Made by a program: the position numbers and the translations under genes. The notes under the pieces were generated by a model that ran no database searches, had not been told where the DNA came from, and saw only the letters and a list, made by a program, of their open reading frames with translations. Of a stretch of 64,000 nucleotides of DNA, positions 33,936 through 46,499 are shown in pieces. This stretch comes from Anaeramoeba flamelloides (Eukaryota; Metamonada; Anaeramoebidae), in the NCBI GenBank assembly GCA_027625915.1, contig JANTQA010000019.1:439001-503000 (forward strand), given 5' to 3'. How positions within the stretch are numbered: position 1 is the first letter of the stretch; each line of letters opens with the position of its first letter.

Positions 33936-35436
33936 ATGTCAACACAACCAACAACAAAAACAAGTTTAATCAAAATTAAAATCTATTATAAGGAGGAAAT
34001 TAGAAGATTTTCAATTGGATCTGATATTTCCTTGAAAGATTTTAATAAAATTGTTCAGCATCTTTTCAATTTGAAAACCAATTTTCTTGATCGATTTATT
34101 ATTGAATATATAACCACAGACTCTGAGGTTATGTTTGTAAACTCACAGCTCATATTAAAGAAAATGATCAAAGATTATCAAAGCAATGGGACATGTGTAG
34201 TTTTAAATTTCAAATCAAGTAAACTTTATTTTTTTTTCATTTTTTCTTCTTTTTATTATCACAAAATGATTCCACCTTCCAACACAAAAGGACTCTCTAA
34301 TAATTTAACACTTTCTTCTTTTGATTCTAATTTTTGATCACATATATAAAGTTGAAGAAAGTAATCATAATTCTTCCAATGAATATTCCGAGGACAATAG
34401 TTTCTACTTATTAAGTGAAGAAGAAGAAGAAGAAGAAATCACAGAAGAAATAATCAAAGAGGAATTTCTAAGGTTCTACAGAAGCAAAAAGGAAATGATC
34501 CAAGCACAGCAAATCAGGCAATTTTTGATTTTTTGCATTGAAACAGATGGTTTGGATCTCATTAAGTGCCCAGCTGATTTCCCGAAAAAAATCTTCAAAA
34601 AGGTGATTCAAGCAATTAAAATCGTCTTGGGGAAATTAAAAGGATATATCCAAAACGAAGAATTTGTTCCTTGGCTAAAATATGTAGGGCCAGATCTAAT
34701 GGCCAATATCCTCAAAGTTTTTGAACAAGGAAGAAAGGAGACAAAGAACTGTATGAGGAATTGTCAAGCAATTTTGGATATTGGAAACTTCACTCTTGAG
34801 GAAAAGAAAGAGTTGATGTCTGTGATCAAGAAATTGACTGTCAGGATTTCAAGGTATGTTGAGAAGTATAGTAAATATACAAGACAAAGGATGATTAGAT
34901 CAATTTTTTTGGTTCCATTTTATACAGCCACAGGAAATTTGCTGTCGCCATTGAGGGAATATTCCAGAATTGCGCCAAAAATCTTTGGTAACTATATTGC
35001 ATCATTTGTAAAGTCTGGTGTGGTTTCATCCTTCTTTTTGGAAAAAATTGATTCAAAGGATCAAACCGATGAAAACCAAATTTGGGTTCCTCAATATAAA
35101 TGGAAAAATATGGATCTGTTCAAAGAAAAAATTAAAACCCACATGGAAAAAGAATTGAATAAGGAAATCAAAAAAGAGTTCAAAAAAATGAACAAAAGCC
35201 AATGCAAAAAGGACTTTAAAAAGCATTTGGATTCTAATTTTGACAAGGATGTAATTCAACCAATGATTCAATCCCAATTTCAATTTTATCAAGCTTTTCA
35301 AAAGTGGTTAAAAAACGAGAATCCAAAGGAAACCAATCTAAATAAGAACGAAGAGGAATTTATTGAAAAATTAAAATATCAAGGTCCAATTCTCAAAAAT
35401 GATGAAATTGAACTTTTTATTGAATCTGAAATTTAA
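33936..35436 (+). CDS. PB1-like domain protein of unknown function
   Basis: Two exons: 33936-34218 and 34352-35436, with a 133-base GTAAAC...AAAG intron in phase 1, giving about 455 residues. Residues about 11-93 (IKIKIYYKEEIRRFSI, then SLKDFNKIVQHLFNL and a final CVVLNF strand) have the strand-strand-helix layout and leading basic strand of a PB1 domain, a ubiquitin-like module that pairs with other PB1 domains. The acidic OPCA half is weak, so it would act as the basic partner. An acidic Glu run follows, then a helical domain of about 300 residues (for example EEFVPWLKYVGPDLMANIL and LVPFYTATGNLLSPL) and a Lys-rich coiled-coil-like tail. I do not recognise the helical domain. No membrane segment or signal peptide. 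The PB1 call rests on pattern only. Confidence 0.75.
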
Positions 35437-36079
35437 TTATTTTTTAATCCTTAGAAATGTGTTTATATCTTGTCTATCAATTTATTTTTTATTACTTTAT
35501 TATTTTTTTTGTTTTTGTTTTGTTTATTTTTAAAAATAATTTTTATAGCTTTTTTCTTTTTTTAATATATATGAAAATTATTTGTATTTTACATTATTAT
35601 ATCTGAAATTTTCTTATGACCCCAACTGGAAAAAATAAAATATAAACACTTTAAATTTTCAAAATTTGTTAATTTTCGAATTCCAACCTTTTCATTTTCT
35701 CCAAATAATCATCCAAAATAATCACTGCCTTAAGAATTTTTAACTTTTTCAAAATTTGATTAAAAAAATTTTTTTTTGAAAAATATTGTTTATCTTTGTC
35801 ATATTTCTTTATTCTGGGATTAAGATTGGGTTCTTCTTTATTTTATATATTTGGTTACAATTAGACATTAAAAAAATATTCTAATTTTTTGAAAAATGTT
35901 TTTTATCTATTGTTCCATTGGTTTTTATTTTTAGTAAAAAGATTTCATATTTTCTTAGGATTTTTAAGGGTTATTCATAAATTGTGGTCTTTGAATATTA
36001 TTTGTAAGAAAAACACACAGATTTATTGAAACAAAAGAATGTAAGCCAAGGGGGAAGGTAGTCTTAATATGAATAAATT
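35437..36079. other. 3' flank of the PB1-like gene
   Basis: AT-rich, no exon-like frame; probably 3' UTR and spacer up to the LINE. Confidence 0.4.
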
Positions 36080-37397
36080 TTATGATTGATATAGCAAAAT
36101 ACTTTAACTCAATCGGTTTTAAAATAATTCGAAAAACAATAAAAAAGTTTATTTTAAATAAAATTCTTCAAAAAATTTTATTAAAATATTATCAAGTGAA
36201 GAACTCAGTATATTCGAAGGGTACCCCTTATTATCGATTATATTTGCCCTTATTTCACATTTTCTATTATTAAAAATAATGTGATAAACAAGTCGTTGTC
36301 AAATGTTTGCGGATGAATTAATTTTAATCATAAAAGGAAATATAAATCAAATAAATGGAAAATTAATTTTAATAGATCAAGCAATGGTCCAATTTGTATT
36401 AAAACCTTAAAAAGACAAAACAGAAAAAACTCAAGATTTATCAAAGATTAATTATTTGGGAATTTATTTGGACAAAAATTCATATTTGTGATATGTTCTG
36501 ATTGGGCACAAGAAACTGATAACAAATCTAAACAATTATTAAATAATAATTTACTTACAAATAATTTAAAAATTAGATTATTTAAATCTTTTATATTAAG
36601 TCAATTAACATATGGATTAGAAATATAAAATTATAAAATTGCAACAGTAAACTATTTAAACTCTTGTATCAATACATGTAATGCTAAAATATATAAAATA
36701 AACAGAAACACACCAGTTCTTATTTATAAGACAGAGATTTAAATTCGAAAATTTGGTAATGTCAATTAATAAAACGAAATTCAAATTCAAAAATAAATTA
36801 AAAAATCTATATCTACCTATCTGGAAAAATTAATAAAATTTAATTAAAGAATAAACAATAAAATTAATTGGAAGTTGGAGAGTTTTAAGCTTCTTAAAAA
36901 AGAAATTTATAATAATAATTATAATGAGTGGTTGAATTATATAAGTTGAAAGGTACATGAATATTTCGCAATAATTAAAAACCAAAAAACATTTTTTATT
37001 AATCAAAGATATTTAAGTTATCCATCAAGTTCAACAATTCTAAAATTCAGAGCATTTACCAACGGTTTAAATAGATATTACTATGTAATAAATAAAAATA
37101 CAAACAGATTTTGTCCTTTATGTTTAAAATATGAATAGAAGGAAATAATAAAAAATATTGATCACTTTTTATGGGTATGTCCTTTCTATATAAAAGGATA
37201 GATTGATTTTTCTGAATAAGTTAAAAGAATTAAATTTTAATGAAATAATGTTAAATTATGATAGCTTACCACTATTTTCATTGATTAACAAAAGTAAAAT
37301 CTTTGATTTTACGCTTAATTTTCTGAAAGGGAATTGAAGTAAAAGGGTACTTATAATGTAATTTACACTTCTTCCTTAATAAAAAAAAAAAAAAAAT
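36080..37397 (+). mobile_element. decayed non-LTR retrotransposon (LINE), copy A
   Basis: Translations in shifting frames show reverse transcriptase landmarks in order: DIAKYFNSIGF (36088 onward, motif A region), SKGTPYYRLYLPLF (about 36210, motif B region, usually QGxPLSPLLFN), FADELILI (about 36305, in place of FADD), INYLGIYLDKNS (about 36450), then the tail block FCPLCLKYE ... IDHFLWVCPF (about 37105-37190). It ends in an A run near 37381-37397. 5'-truncated, with many frame breaks, so inactive. It shares its 3' half with copy B at 8.2-9.4 kb but lacks the hairpin insertion found there. Confidence 0.85.
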
Positions 37398-37751
37398 ATG
37401 AATAAATTTTTTGATTTAGTTAATTTTGAAAACAGAAAAAAAAAAATAATAAATTAACATAAAAAAAAAAATTTGTCTTTGTGGTATTAATTTTTATTTT
37501 TTACCGAATGAGTTAAGCTTTTAAAGACTAAAGTTACTGTATTTTTATTTTTTTAAAAAAACCAAAGAAAATTTTTAAAAAAAAATAACATTTTTAGTTC
37601 GTTTCTCAAAAAAAAATTAAAAAAATCATATAAAAAAAAATACAGATTGTAATCTGCTTTTATTAAGATAAAAATATGTTATTCATTAGAAGTGCAATGA
37701 AAGATAAATTAAAAAAAAAAAAAGTCTTAATATTCTTTTTTATTTCTTAAT

Positions 37752-38977
37752 TTAATCACTGCTCAAATCATCTTCTGAATCGGTCTCAGTATTTTCATCT
37801 TGGTTCAAGAGAGAGTTAGTTTCATCTTTGTTCTCTTTGCTTTCATCTGGGTAATTGAATCCTGGTACTTGGACAACATTGTTATAGATAAACATACCGC
37901 ACATTAAGAGAACAAATCCTCCAAGTTGCATCCAACTCCAGTTTCCCCATTTTTCGCCTTTATTTGTGGTGATTCCATAATGAATAATAAGATCTGTAAC
38001 CCAGATACAGAAGGTTCTTACTGCTTCAAGAATAGTTCTATGGACAGCTGTGAAGGTGTTGGTAACAAACATACCGAACATGTTATAGAAAAGGATTGCA
38101 AAGATGTATGCAATGTTAAGGCCTAATAAGTCTCCATTTCCAAGCATAATTAAGGAATCAATTGTGTCTTCATAGAATCCACTTCCCCATCGTTTTGGTG
38201 TGTTTCCAACAATTCTATTTGAAATTGAGTAAAAGAGAGAGTGGTGATTTAAGAATTATGGTTTTTCGATTTTGATTTAGGGAAAAACGAGTAGACAAAA
38301 AAAAATTTGGAAAAATCGGGAAAAAAAAAAAATGGCAAAAAGAGGAAAAAAGCTACTTTGTAAAAAAAAAAAAATAAAAATAAATAATTTACGGAAGGAA
38401 AATTCCAATTGTAAAAATGGATCCCCATAATCCTTCAAGGCCAACAATTAAGAGAGGGTTTACTTTTACGTTATGAAGGAGATGATCTTCAACAATAATT
38501 TGAGAGGCTTGGATAACTTGAGCGCCAACGACTAAAAAGATTCCAATAAGTTCATGTGTTTTGTCATAATTACCTGTGTCACCTTTAATACAAGCAATAC
38601 CGACAAGAACAAGTGCACAAACAACAATGAACACACCAAACCAGTGATATCCATGAAGTTTTCTTTTCAAGAAAATGACAGAAAAGATTGCACTAAACAC
38701 AACCATAGATCCTCTGAGCATTTGCCAAATGGATGCTGGAATCCATAACAATCCAATGTTCATGATGGAAGTCGCAATAAGATCAAAGGTCTAAGAATTA
38801 TTCGGAAAAAAAAAAAAAAAAAGTTTTAATCAAAACGAAAGGAGAAAGGATTTAAATAAAAGAGAAATAAAAATTTAAAAAAAAAAAAAAAAAAAATTTA
38901 GGAAAAGCGAAATTTGGTATATTAAAATTTAAAAAAAGTTTAAAAATTGGGGTAGCTTTCTAACCCCCCCCTTCCCC

Positions 38978-39008
<31 letters not shown>

Positions 39009-39627
39009 CCTACAGCTGGAGCCATTGTTAAATAATAGACTTTTTTATGTGTAACTGCTGCTTCTTTTAATTTTCCAGATGTGAGTCTATAAATTTCAAA
39101 CACCAACAAACAGAGTAACATACCAACAAACATACCAATTGTTTGAACTTTTCATATTTAGACAATTGAAAGATAGTGATATTCAAAGAAGGAAAAAAGG
39201 AAAAAAGGAAAAACGGTAAATTTGAGGGATAAATTTGAGGTAGAAAATCGAAGAAAAAATAATTACACCATGGTTTTGCCATCAAATGGACTTTACCGTA
39301 TCTACCTTTTCCTTCTGTTTCGAAAATAACTTTCCCAAGAACAACTGTAAAGGTACCAAAGAGTCTATTAATAGAGCAGAAATGAAAGTTTTTTGTGGAA
39401 AAAGTAGAAAGTTAAAAATGGTTTTGAATCTTCATTTTTTTTTTTCTTTTTGCTTTTTTTTTTTGTTTTTTTGTATCCTCTTTTCAAAAAAGAAAAAATA
39501 AAAACAAAAATAATTTCGAAGAGGGCAAAAAAAGGAATTCGAAAAGTTTTAAATGAACTTACAGCATCCCTGGGATCGAGGAATATCTTTGGAAAGCTGG
39601 GACTGTGTGTTTATTATCGGATGACAT
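37752..39627 (-). CDS. SLC35F6: SLC35F6-like multi-pass transporter
   Basis: Drug/metabolite-transporter superfamily protein, about 385 residues and ten predicted helices, close to human SLC35F6 in length. Five exons join in consistent phases: 39563-39627 (ATG at 39627), 39267-39364, 39014-39147, 38393-38790, 37752-38214. All donors begin GTA and introns are 119-223 bases. Landmarks: GMLLFGTFTVVLGKVIF at helix 1, KPWFQTIGMFVGMLLCLL across the exon 2/3 join, MAPATFDLIATSIMNIGLLW, then SIWQMLRGSMVVFSAIFSV (the family hallmark QMLRG), KRKLHGYHWFGV, ASQIIVEDHLL and EAVRTFCIWV. The C-terminal tail is acidic and cytosolic-looking (ETDSEDDLSSD). In animals this protein sits in lysosomal or mitochondrial membranes; substrate unknown. 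Intron 3 contains a C-rich then A-rich run near 38963-39008. Confidence 0.92.
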
Positions 39628-39639
39628 TGAAATAAGAAC

Positions 39640-40640
39640 AAAATAAAAAAAAATGAAAATTGTTCAATTTCTTTTTCCTTTTTGTTATCTTAATAACCGT
39701 TTTTTTTCAACAGATTTGCTTTTGAAATTTTTGTGTTTTCGTTCATTTAAATTTGAATTTAAAAAGATTTTTGTATTTTCGTGAGGAATTAAAATGGATT
39801 GTTTTCTTTTTTTCGATAAATATTTGGATTGGAAAAAACATTTTTGAAGATCCACTGGCTCCTCGATAAAAGGGGCTTTTTCCATAAATAAGCCCACAAA
39901 CATTTTTTTTAATAAAAAAACAAACAAAATTCAGACAAACCTCAATTATGTGTATTTCAAATGTGAAACAAAGAGCAATTAGTTTTGTACCTCAAAAAAA
40001 AAAACTTATAATTTGGAAACGACTCGTTGGTTCTATTGTTCCATTTTACACTTTTCGATAAAATTTTAACAAGTAAAAAATATTTTTAACAGTAAAAAGG
40101 AATTATTGGTAATAAGGGGCTACAAAAATGTTACAAAGTATCTTATAGTCACAATTAAAGATTATTTAAAAATTAACCAGTTTGTCATTTGTGAAGTGAA
40201 ACACCATTTACTTTATAGCTTTAAAAAAAAAGATTTGAAGAAATACGGAGCTTTTATTGGGTTACCAAAAAGAGGGAACAAGAACTTTTTGTGAAAAAAT
40301 CTTTTTTTAAGGTTCTCTTCTCTTTCTTGGAAATTATTTCTTGTCCAATTGGTATCCGACCACCAAAAATCACATTGCGAAACATACCACATTTTGTTGA
40401 TCAAGTTATGAGGAAATTCTCTTTCACAACAGATCAAGTGGGAAAAAAGTAAAAAAGGTAAGAGGGGCTTTGCATACTTGGTAATTGGTAAAAGAAAATG
40501 AAAAAGAAAAGTAACATTAATTCAAGGAATAAACCAATTAACTTAAAAGAATTGTTCAAGATTATTACAACTATGAAACTAACAAAAACAATTGAGTCTC
40601 AATTTATTATTTCAACTGGATGAGTTTGGTTTCTAGATCT
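39640..40640. other. GC-richer block with overlapping open frames, gene uncertain
   Basis: Several protein-like frames overlap on both strands. Plus: 39934-40050 (KQRAISFVPQ...), 40095-40296 (GYKNVTKYLIVTIKDYLKI) and about 40240-40448 (SCPIGIRPPKITLRNIPHF). The last frame can be spliced in phase from a GTAAAA donor at 40449 to an acceptor at about 40549, giving a tail that ends DYYNYETNKNN. Minus: 40213-40437, about 39750-39990 and 39685-39927. No choice is clearly right. It could be a small unrecognised or decaying gene, or the 5' region of the transporter gene. The block is distinctly less AT-rich than the surroundings. Confidence 0.4.
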
Positions 40641-40864
40641 CAGAAATATTCATCTTTTTTTAAAACTTTTGAATGAAACATTAATTAAAAGAAAAACCCC
40701 ACCAAATGATAGTATGAGAAAAATTGTTATTCTTCTTAGTCCCCGATTTTATCTTTGAATTATTTATTTGTCATTTTACTGATTCCTCTTACTTTTCTGT
40801 TAATGAGAAAAAAAAATTATGTTTCTTGATTAAACACCCAAAATAACAATTTAAAAAATTAGTG

Positions 40865-41080
40865 AAAGTGCACACAAGTACCGTATAGCGCCGTGGTGGA
40901 CCTAGAGTTTCCATAATTCGAAAGAATTGAGTAAATCGGGAAATTTAACTCTATTCTCATGAATTCTATAAAAATGCTATTGTGACTTTCAGCAAGACAA
41001 AAGAATAGAGCAAAATAATCGATATTACTAAATTCCTTTTAAATTCTGGAAAAGCTAATCACCCTTTTCTGAAGTTTTTG
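40865..41080. repeat. hairpin-family cluster
   Basis: It opens with a GC-rich core (40869-40910, including GTACCGTATA and GCGCCGTGGT in 10-base register), followed by CATAATTCGAAAGAATTGAG and a diverged partner TATTCTCATGAATTCTATAA. A second hairpin half AAATTCCTTTTAAATTCTGG ends the block. Same family as 49.6-50.7 kb. Confidence 0.65.
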
Positions 41081-42469
41081 TTTTTTTAATCTGTAAAATC
41101 TTGTTGTTTTTCCAAATGGATATGAAAATAAAGGAAAAGCTAACAGCTCTAAAAGGAATTCATTTCCCCCCTTCCAACTAAAAAAAAAATTCTTCATACC
41201 TATCATTTTGAAAATGATCTCCAATTTAAACTCAAGTTGAAATTTTTTTCACCAAATTGTCAAGTGTTTTTTGGATAATTAAAATATAAAAGTTTTGAAA
41301 AAAAAAAATGAAAAAATTAATTATATCGTGATCAAAATAATGCGTGTCTTGGTATTCTTTTTGTTCCAAGGTAACACCCATTTTACTACTTATTGGTATA
41401 CCCAAATTCAAATCAATTTTGATAGTAAACTCCTTGAATTTTTTAGTAAATTTTAAATTAGTAATACAATTTGTTGAAAATTATAAAAAATTTTCTCATT
41501 TTTTTTGAAATTTTTTTGTTTTTTTGATGATAAAAATATGATCAAAAATTGACTCTATTTTTTGAGTTAAATATTTTAATTTGAACCTTTATTTTTCGAA
41601 TTTCTTTTAAAATAAGAGAATTTTATAAAACCAGTAACATTTTTATTTATTGTTTATTGCCAGTTACTTAGATTTGGTAATTTATAAGTTTTCTATAACA
41701 AAAAAAAAAAACACACTTTTTATTTTGATACACCCATCAAACTTTTCGGCAGGACTTATTTTAATAACAGTGCTGGCGATTTTTATTCCAACCAATTTAA
41801 ATCCATTTATTTTAAAATTAATTATTTCATTTTAGCACAAAATTGATTTAATCCAATTTAAACCAACATTTTACTATCTTATAACTATGAGTATTCATAA
41901 AGTTACACCATTGCCGATTTTTTAAGAAAGAAGAGCCATCTGAAAAATGAAAAAAAATAATAATAAAAATAAAAATTCTTTTTAAATCTTAAAAATATAC
42001 AAAGATAAAGAATTTGATACTGATTTACTTATATTTAAAAGAATAATTCAGATTGATTGAAATCCAAAACCATGCAAATTAAAAACCTGTCACTAATAGT
42101 TGGTTTTTTTTTTCATAAAAATATCTTCCATCTTATTTTTTAATTTTATATGAAATCCACCCTAAATACGAGCTGGTGATGGATTAAAAAATAATATAAA
42201 ATTACACACATAGGCGAAAAAAGAAAAATTGATACAAAAAATAAAAATTTAAACATAATTAATTTTTCTTGTAAATTATTTTTTTTTAGATTTTAATTTT
42301 TCACAACTTATAGAGGGAAATAATTTACAGATCACAAGAAAAAACAAAGTTCTTAAGGAACGATCCATTTCTAAAAAAATATTCTAAAACATTGATTATT
42401 AATAAAAATGAATTCTTTTAAATAGCAAAGAAAAAAAAAATAGCAAAAAAATATTATTAAATTAGATTA
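41081..42469. other. gene-free AT-rich stretch
   Basis: Frames at 41039-41224 (minus) and 41650-41835 (plus) are short and I do not accept them. Nothing else recognisable. Confidence 0.4.
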
Positions 42470-43220
42470 AATCATTTCACAATAGAATGCCCATTGGTGG
42501 TGATTAAGTTGTTCGAATTTAAAGGTCTTGAATACGTATTAGAAAAAATAAGGTAATTTTCAAAATTTTAAAATTGAAATGATTTTTCCAAATTTAGTCT
42601 TTTTTTCCTATTCTTTCCTTATAACTTATCATTTTCGATTTTTTATTTATTGACAGAATGATAATCTCTAGATAAAAGAGTGTTAACCGAATGCTATTAA
42701 AAGGAAAAAAAATGATTTTAGAGAAATCTGATATTATTTCTACGGGTATTTTCTTTTGATCTCCAATTGAAGATCAAAATGAACCTTCATGTTTTTCTCA
42801 ACGGTTTCCTAATAATTTGACCTTTTTTTAATTTTTAAGAAAAATGATTGTATTTTTTAGTTTTATTTAATACATATACAGTCAGTTTCACTTTTAAGGC
42901 ACAAAATATCAAGGAAATTTAAGGCACAAAAAAAATCTCAAATTAAAACACAAAATTCAAATTCTAGTAAAAATAAATTGTAAAAAAAAAAATTACAAAT
43001 TTGGTGCCTTAATTTGAGATTTTTTTCTGCTTTAAATTTCGTTGAAAGTTTGTGCCTTAAAAGTGAAACTGACTGTATCAAATATTCTCTGATTACTATT
43101 ATTCTAATTATTTCATATTTATTCATAAAGACCAATGATAAAAAATAATGGATATTTGAAAAAACTATTGGGGCACTTTGAAAGAATCAAGTTTATTTTT
43201 TAACCAATTTTAATTTTATT
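42470..43220 (+). pseudogene. decayed copy of the DOCK terminal exon and 3' flank
   Basis: At 42485-42555 the DNA encodes CPLVVIKLFEFKGLEYVLEK, which parallels VPVVMDKLHASKEFQWILEE at the end of the DOCK gene, and the following 600 bases track the DOCK 3' flank (17139-17620). No other part of DOCK is seen upstream, so this is a partial duplicate. It is split at 42879-43075 by a MITE. The alternative is that both are copies of a dispersed repeat, one of which supplies the DOCK last exon. Confidence 0.55.
42879..43075. mobile_element. Tc1/mariner-like MITE, copy 3
   Basis: A 197-bp element with the same CAGTCAGTTTCACTTTTAAG termini and internal arms as copy 2, flanked by TA (42877-42878 and 43076-43077). 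Inserted within the DOCK 3'-end duplicate; the related sequences at 17.46 and 31.45 kb lack it and serve as empty sites. Confidence 0.9.
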
Positions 43221-43279
43221 CATTTTTTTTTATTCAGAAGGCATTTGATGAATTTCATCTTTCAGATGTTAGTTTTTCT

Positions 43280-44160
43280 TTAGTTTTCTATCCGTTCGGA
43301 AAACCAAATAGAATTTACAGATTATAACATAAAACCCTCGGGAAACCACTATTTATTCTTTCAAAAGTTGAAAAGAAAATAGTAAAATTAATGATTTTAA
43401 TTCGATTCTTTTAAACATTGCAAAGGATCGAAACTCAACAAAACTTATAGCACATGACAACAACCAAACTAATTTCTAAATTTTTGTTTAGAAAATCCTA
43501 TATAGCACCTTAAATTCCTTTATCTTTTACTAATGGGTAGTTAAATAATGATTCTATATTCTGAATAATAATGAAGATAATATTCAAGTTATTTTTTTTT
43601 TAATTTTAATTAATTCTTTAATAAAAATTATCTGATTATTTTATAGAAGGATCATTTTCATAAATAATGATCAAAATATTCAAACATTTCTAGATTTTTA
43701 ATATTTCTTGCATAAATTGTAAGATATTATTTTTATTTTATTTTGATCCTAAACATAAGAATATCTATTAAAAAAAATTTTAAAATTTCTAAGTTTTATT
43801 ATTGAAGAAGAGGTCCCCCATTTTTAAAATATTTTTTTAATCTCTAGTTATTATAATTAGAGAAATTATAAGAAAATTTAAGCATTTTTCTTATTATTTC
43901 CTAAATCCAAAAAAAAAATAAAAAAAAGATATTTGTCTTTTTCAGAACTTAAAAGATTTGAGTAAAGTCTGAGATTTACACACCTTCTTTCGAATTCTGG
44001 AAAATCGTCTTTAGTTTTTTTTTTTAATTATGGAAACAAAAAGAAAATATCTTATATTATCCTTTAATTTCTGAACTTCAAAAAACATAGACACCCTACT
44101 GCGTTTGATGCCCTCTTAGACACCGTGTGACATTTTATTATACACTTGTTTATTTATTTT
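43280..44160. repeat. two diverged hairpin-family pieces
   Basis: Pieces at about 43280-43450 (TTAGTTTTCTATCC, AAATAGAATTTACAG, ATTCGATTCTTTTAAACATTG) and 43935-44135 (TCAGAACTTAAAAGATTTGA with partner CTTTCGAATTCTGG, then the 10-bp-type core ACACCCTACT, CCCTCTTAGA, CACCGTGTGA at 44091-44130). Between them lies plain AT-rich sequence. Confidence 0.55.
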
Positions 44161-45329
44161 CTTAGTATATATACCCCTAAGACCCAAAAAACACTAAAAA
44201 TGGAAAACTGATCAAATATCTTCCTTTAATACAATTAAAAAAACAATATGAAAAAATAAAAATGAATAAATTTTCAATTTAACTTTTTCTTGAAAATATT
44301 TTTTGCCAAAATCATTGAATTCCCACTTGAAATTATATATATTTTTAGATACACTATCTTGTTTTAACTCATTTACAAAAACAAATTCCCAATTATGGGA
44401 ATTTTCTTTTCCAAATCGTACTAATTGGTCTTCAAATGTTTTATTTTAGTTTTAAATGGCAAAATTAAAAAAAAAGGTTCAACTAAAAAGATAAACTCTC
44501 TGGAAAAATCTTCTATTTTAATATATTAACTTATTCTTTAATTTCAAGCTTTTCTCAACTCCAATTTTTCAAAAAAAAATCAAAACAAGCACACTAATTT
44601 CTAAAAATATTTTCAATATTCAAAAGTTGAGAGTGTTTTTATTCTAAAAAAATTTATCGCTGTGGTTAATTGAATTAAGTTATAAACTTAATTGCGAAAA
44701 ATATTAATCAGAAAAAAATAGTTCTTAATTTTATTAAGGACATATAACAGTTTTAAAATATTATTGATATTCCAACCAGAACCATTGCTTATTAAACTTT
44801 CTCTTAAATTGATTTCAATTTTTATGTTCTCAGTTTAAGTTAACTATTTTACCAATTAATATTTTCATTATGTTATTTTGAAAATATTTTATTTTTTAAT
44901 ATACGTTCAAAACCAGATTGGATAATTTCTTTTTAGATAAACTCATTCTTTTATATATTATTATTCCAAATTGATCTATTTTAACAACTGTTTATATACC
45001 ACTCTTGAGAAATTTGTATTAATTTTTGAAAATATTGTGATTTTTTCTATTTATGTATATATCTATTGAGTTGAAAAACCTTTTGTGTCTGATTTATCTT
45101 AAATAATCAATAAAAAAAATTAACTAAAGAAAATTAATTTAAATATATATAATCTCCAATTTATTTTTTTTCTTGATTAAAAACAAATTTATTCCTTTTT
45201 TTTTAAATTATCTTTTTGAATATTGTAATAGTATTAATAATCCTTCTTGAAGTTAGCATAGTTATTTCAAAAAATAAAATAATATCTTAACAAGAGTTAT
45301 TTTTTTATAAATACTTTACCCTCAAGTGA
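44161..45329. other. gene-free AT-rich stretch
   Basis: No exon-like frame on either strand and no confident repeat match; may include the diverged beginning of the repeat recognised from 45330. Confidence 0.4.
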
Positions 45330-46440
45330 TCATGCTTTCATGACAACTTAACAAAAGTTTGAAATATTTTATTGATGATATATTCTCTACACACAAATTT
45401 TGTATATGCCAAGTTATTTGAAAAATTCTGATCAACTAAGAAAGCCAAGATAATAAATTTTTTTATGTGAGATCAAGGGATTTTTACATTTCCAAAACAA
45501 AAGTTAAATAATAAATTCATTGTAGTTCTCACTTCATAACAAGTTTTTACCCTATGTTGTTATATTTTCATTATTATTCCACAATATAAAATTTTTGTTA
45601 CAATGAATATTAATGTAAATTTTTTTTTAATTTTTTAAGATATTCTTATGGATAAAGAAAAAATGGACTGATACAGCATATTAATAAAATTTATAGATAA
45701 AGTAGGAAATTTCTAATGGTTAAAAACAACATTAAGAATTATTCAATAAAATGTATTTTTTAAGAAAATTGATTTTGATTTTTCAAAATAAAATTTTCTT
45801 GTTGATATCTGGGAATTATTTAATTTTATCCACAACCTTCAAAATCAAATTGTTTATACCAAAAATGATTTTAATTGTTATAAAAAATCTTGAGAAATAA
45901 TTCACAACAATTAATTGAAAAAATTTTTTTAAATAAAAAATTCTTTTGCAATTTTTTTTTTATTTTTTGAAAACCAGAAAACAACTTTTTTAAATAACGA
46001 AAGTTTACAAAAATAAATTTTTTTTGCTTAATAGATCGAAATTTGTTTGATAAACTTTTGTTAAATTTCTATGAAATTTTCATTTATTTAATAACTTGGG
46101 GATCAATTAGTTTTATTTATCAAGTTTTGAATTGAAATATTAATGAAAGAAAAAGAAACCAAAATAAAAAAAATGCTTTCGAAATGAATATTTTCAAACA
46201 TAAAACGAAAAATATGTTTTCCCATTTTCAAGAATTAACTTGATTTTTAATCAAAAAATAGGTTACATTTTTTAATTTCTATATTGGGAGCATGTAAATT
46301 TTTTGAATTCACAAAATAGACTCGAATTAATAAATGAAGTAAACTCATCGATTTCATCAGTGATGAAACAATTACAAAAAATATTTGTTAATAAGATCTC
46401 TACATGATTTCAATTTCTTTTTAAACAACACCAACCTATC
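45330..46440. repeat. dispersed repeat about 1.1 kb, copy 2 (other at 30.2 kb)
   Basis: Direct-orientation partner of 30240-31350, with the same block order throughout. Both copies are littered with stops and indels, so any coding role is long gone. Family unknown. Confidence 0.7.
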
Positions 46441-46499
46441 AAATCTCAAGTCACCAATCATAGATTTTGACCCAACCCCCCCCCCTGAATGGTACGTCA

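Noticed and set aside
36080-37397. Retroviral or LTR-element origin for the reverse transcriptase remnant
   Set aside because: Motif order, the Cys/His tail after the polymerase and the A-rich 3' end fit a LINE; no terminal long repeats, protease or integrase motifs were seen.
41650-41835. 61-codon hydrophobic plus-strand frame
   Set aside because: Short, AT-driven and without start context, splice signals or recognisable family.
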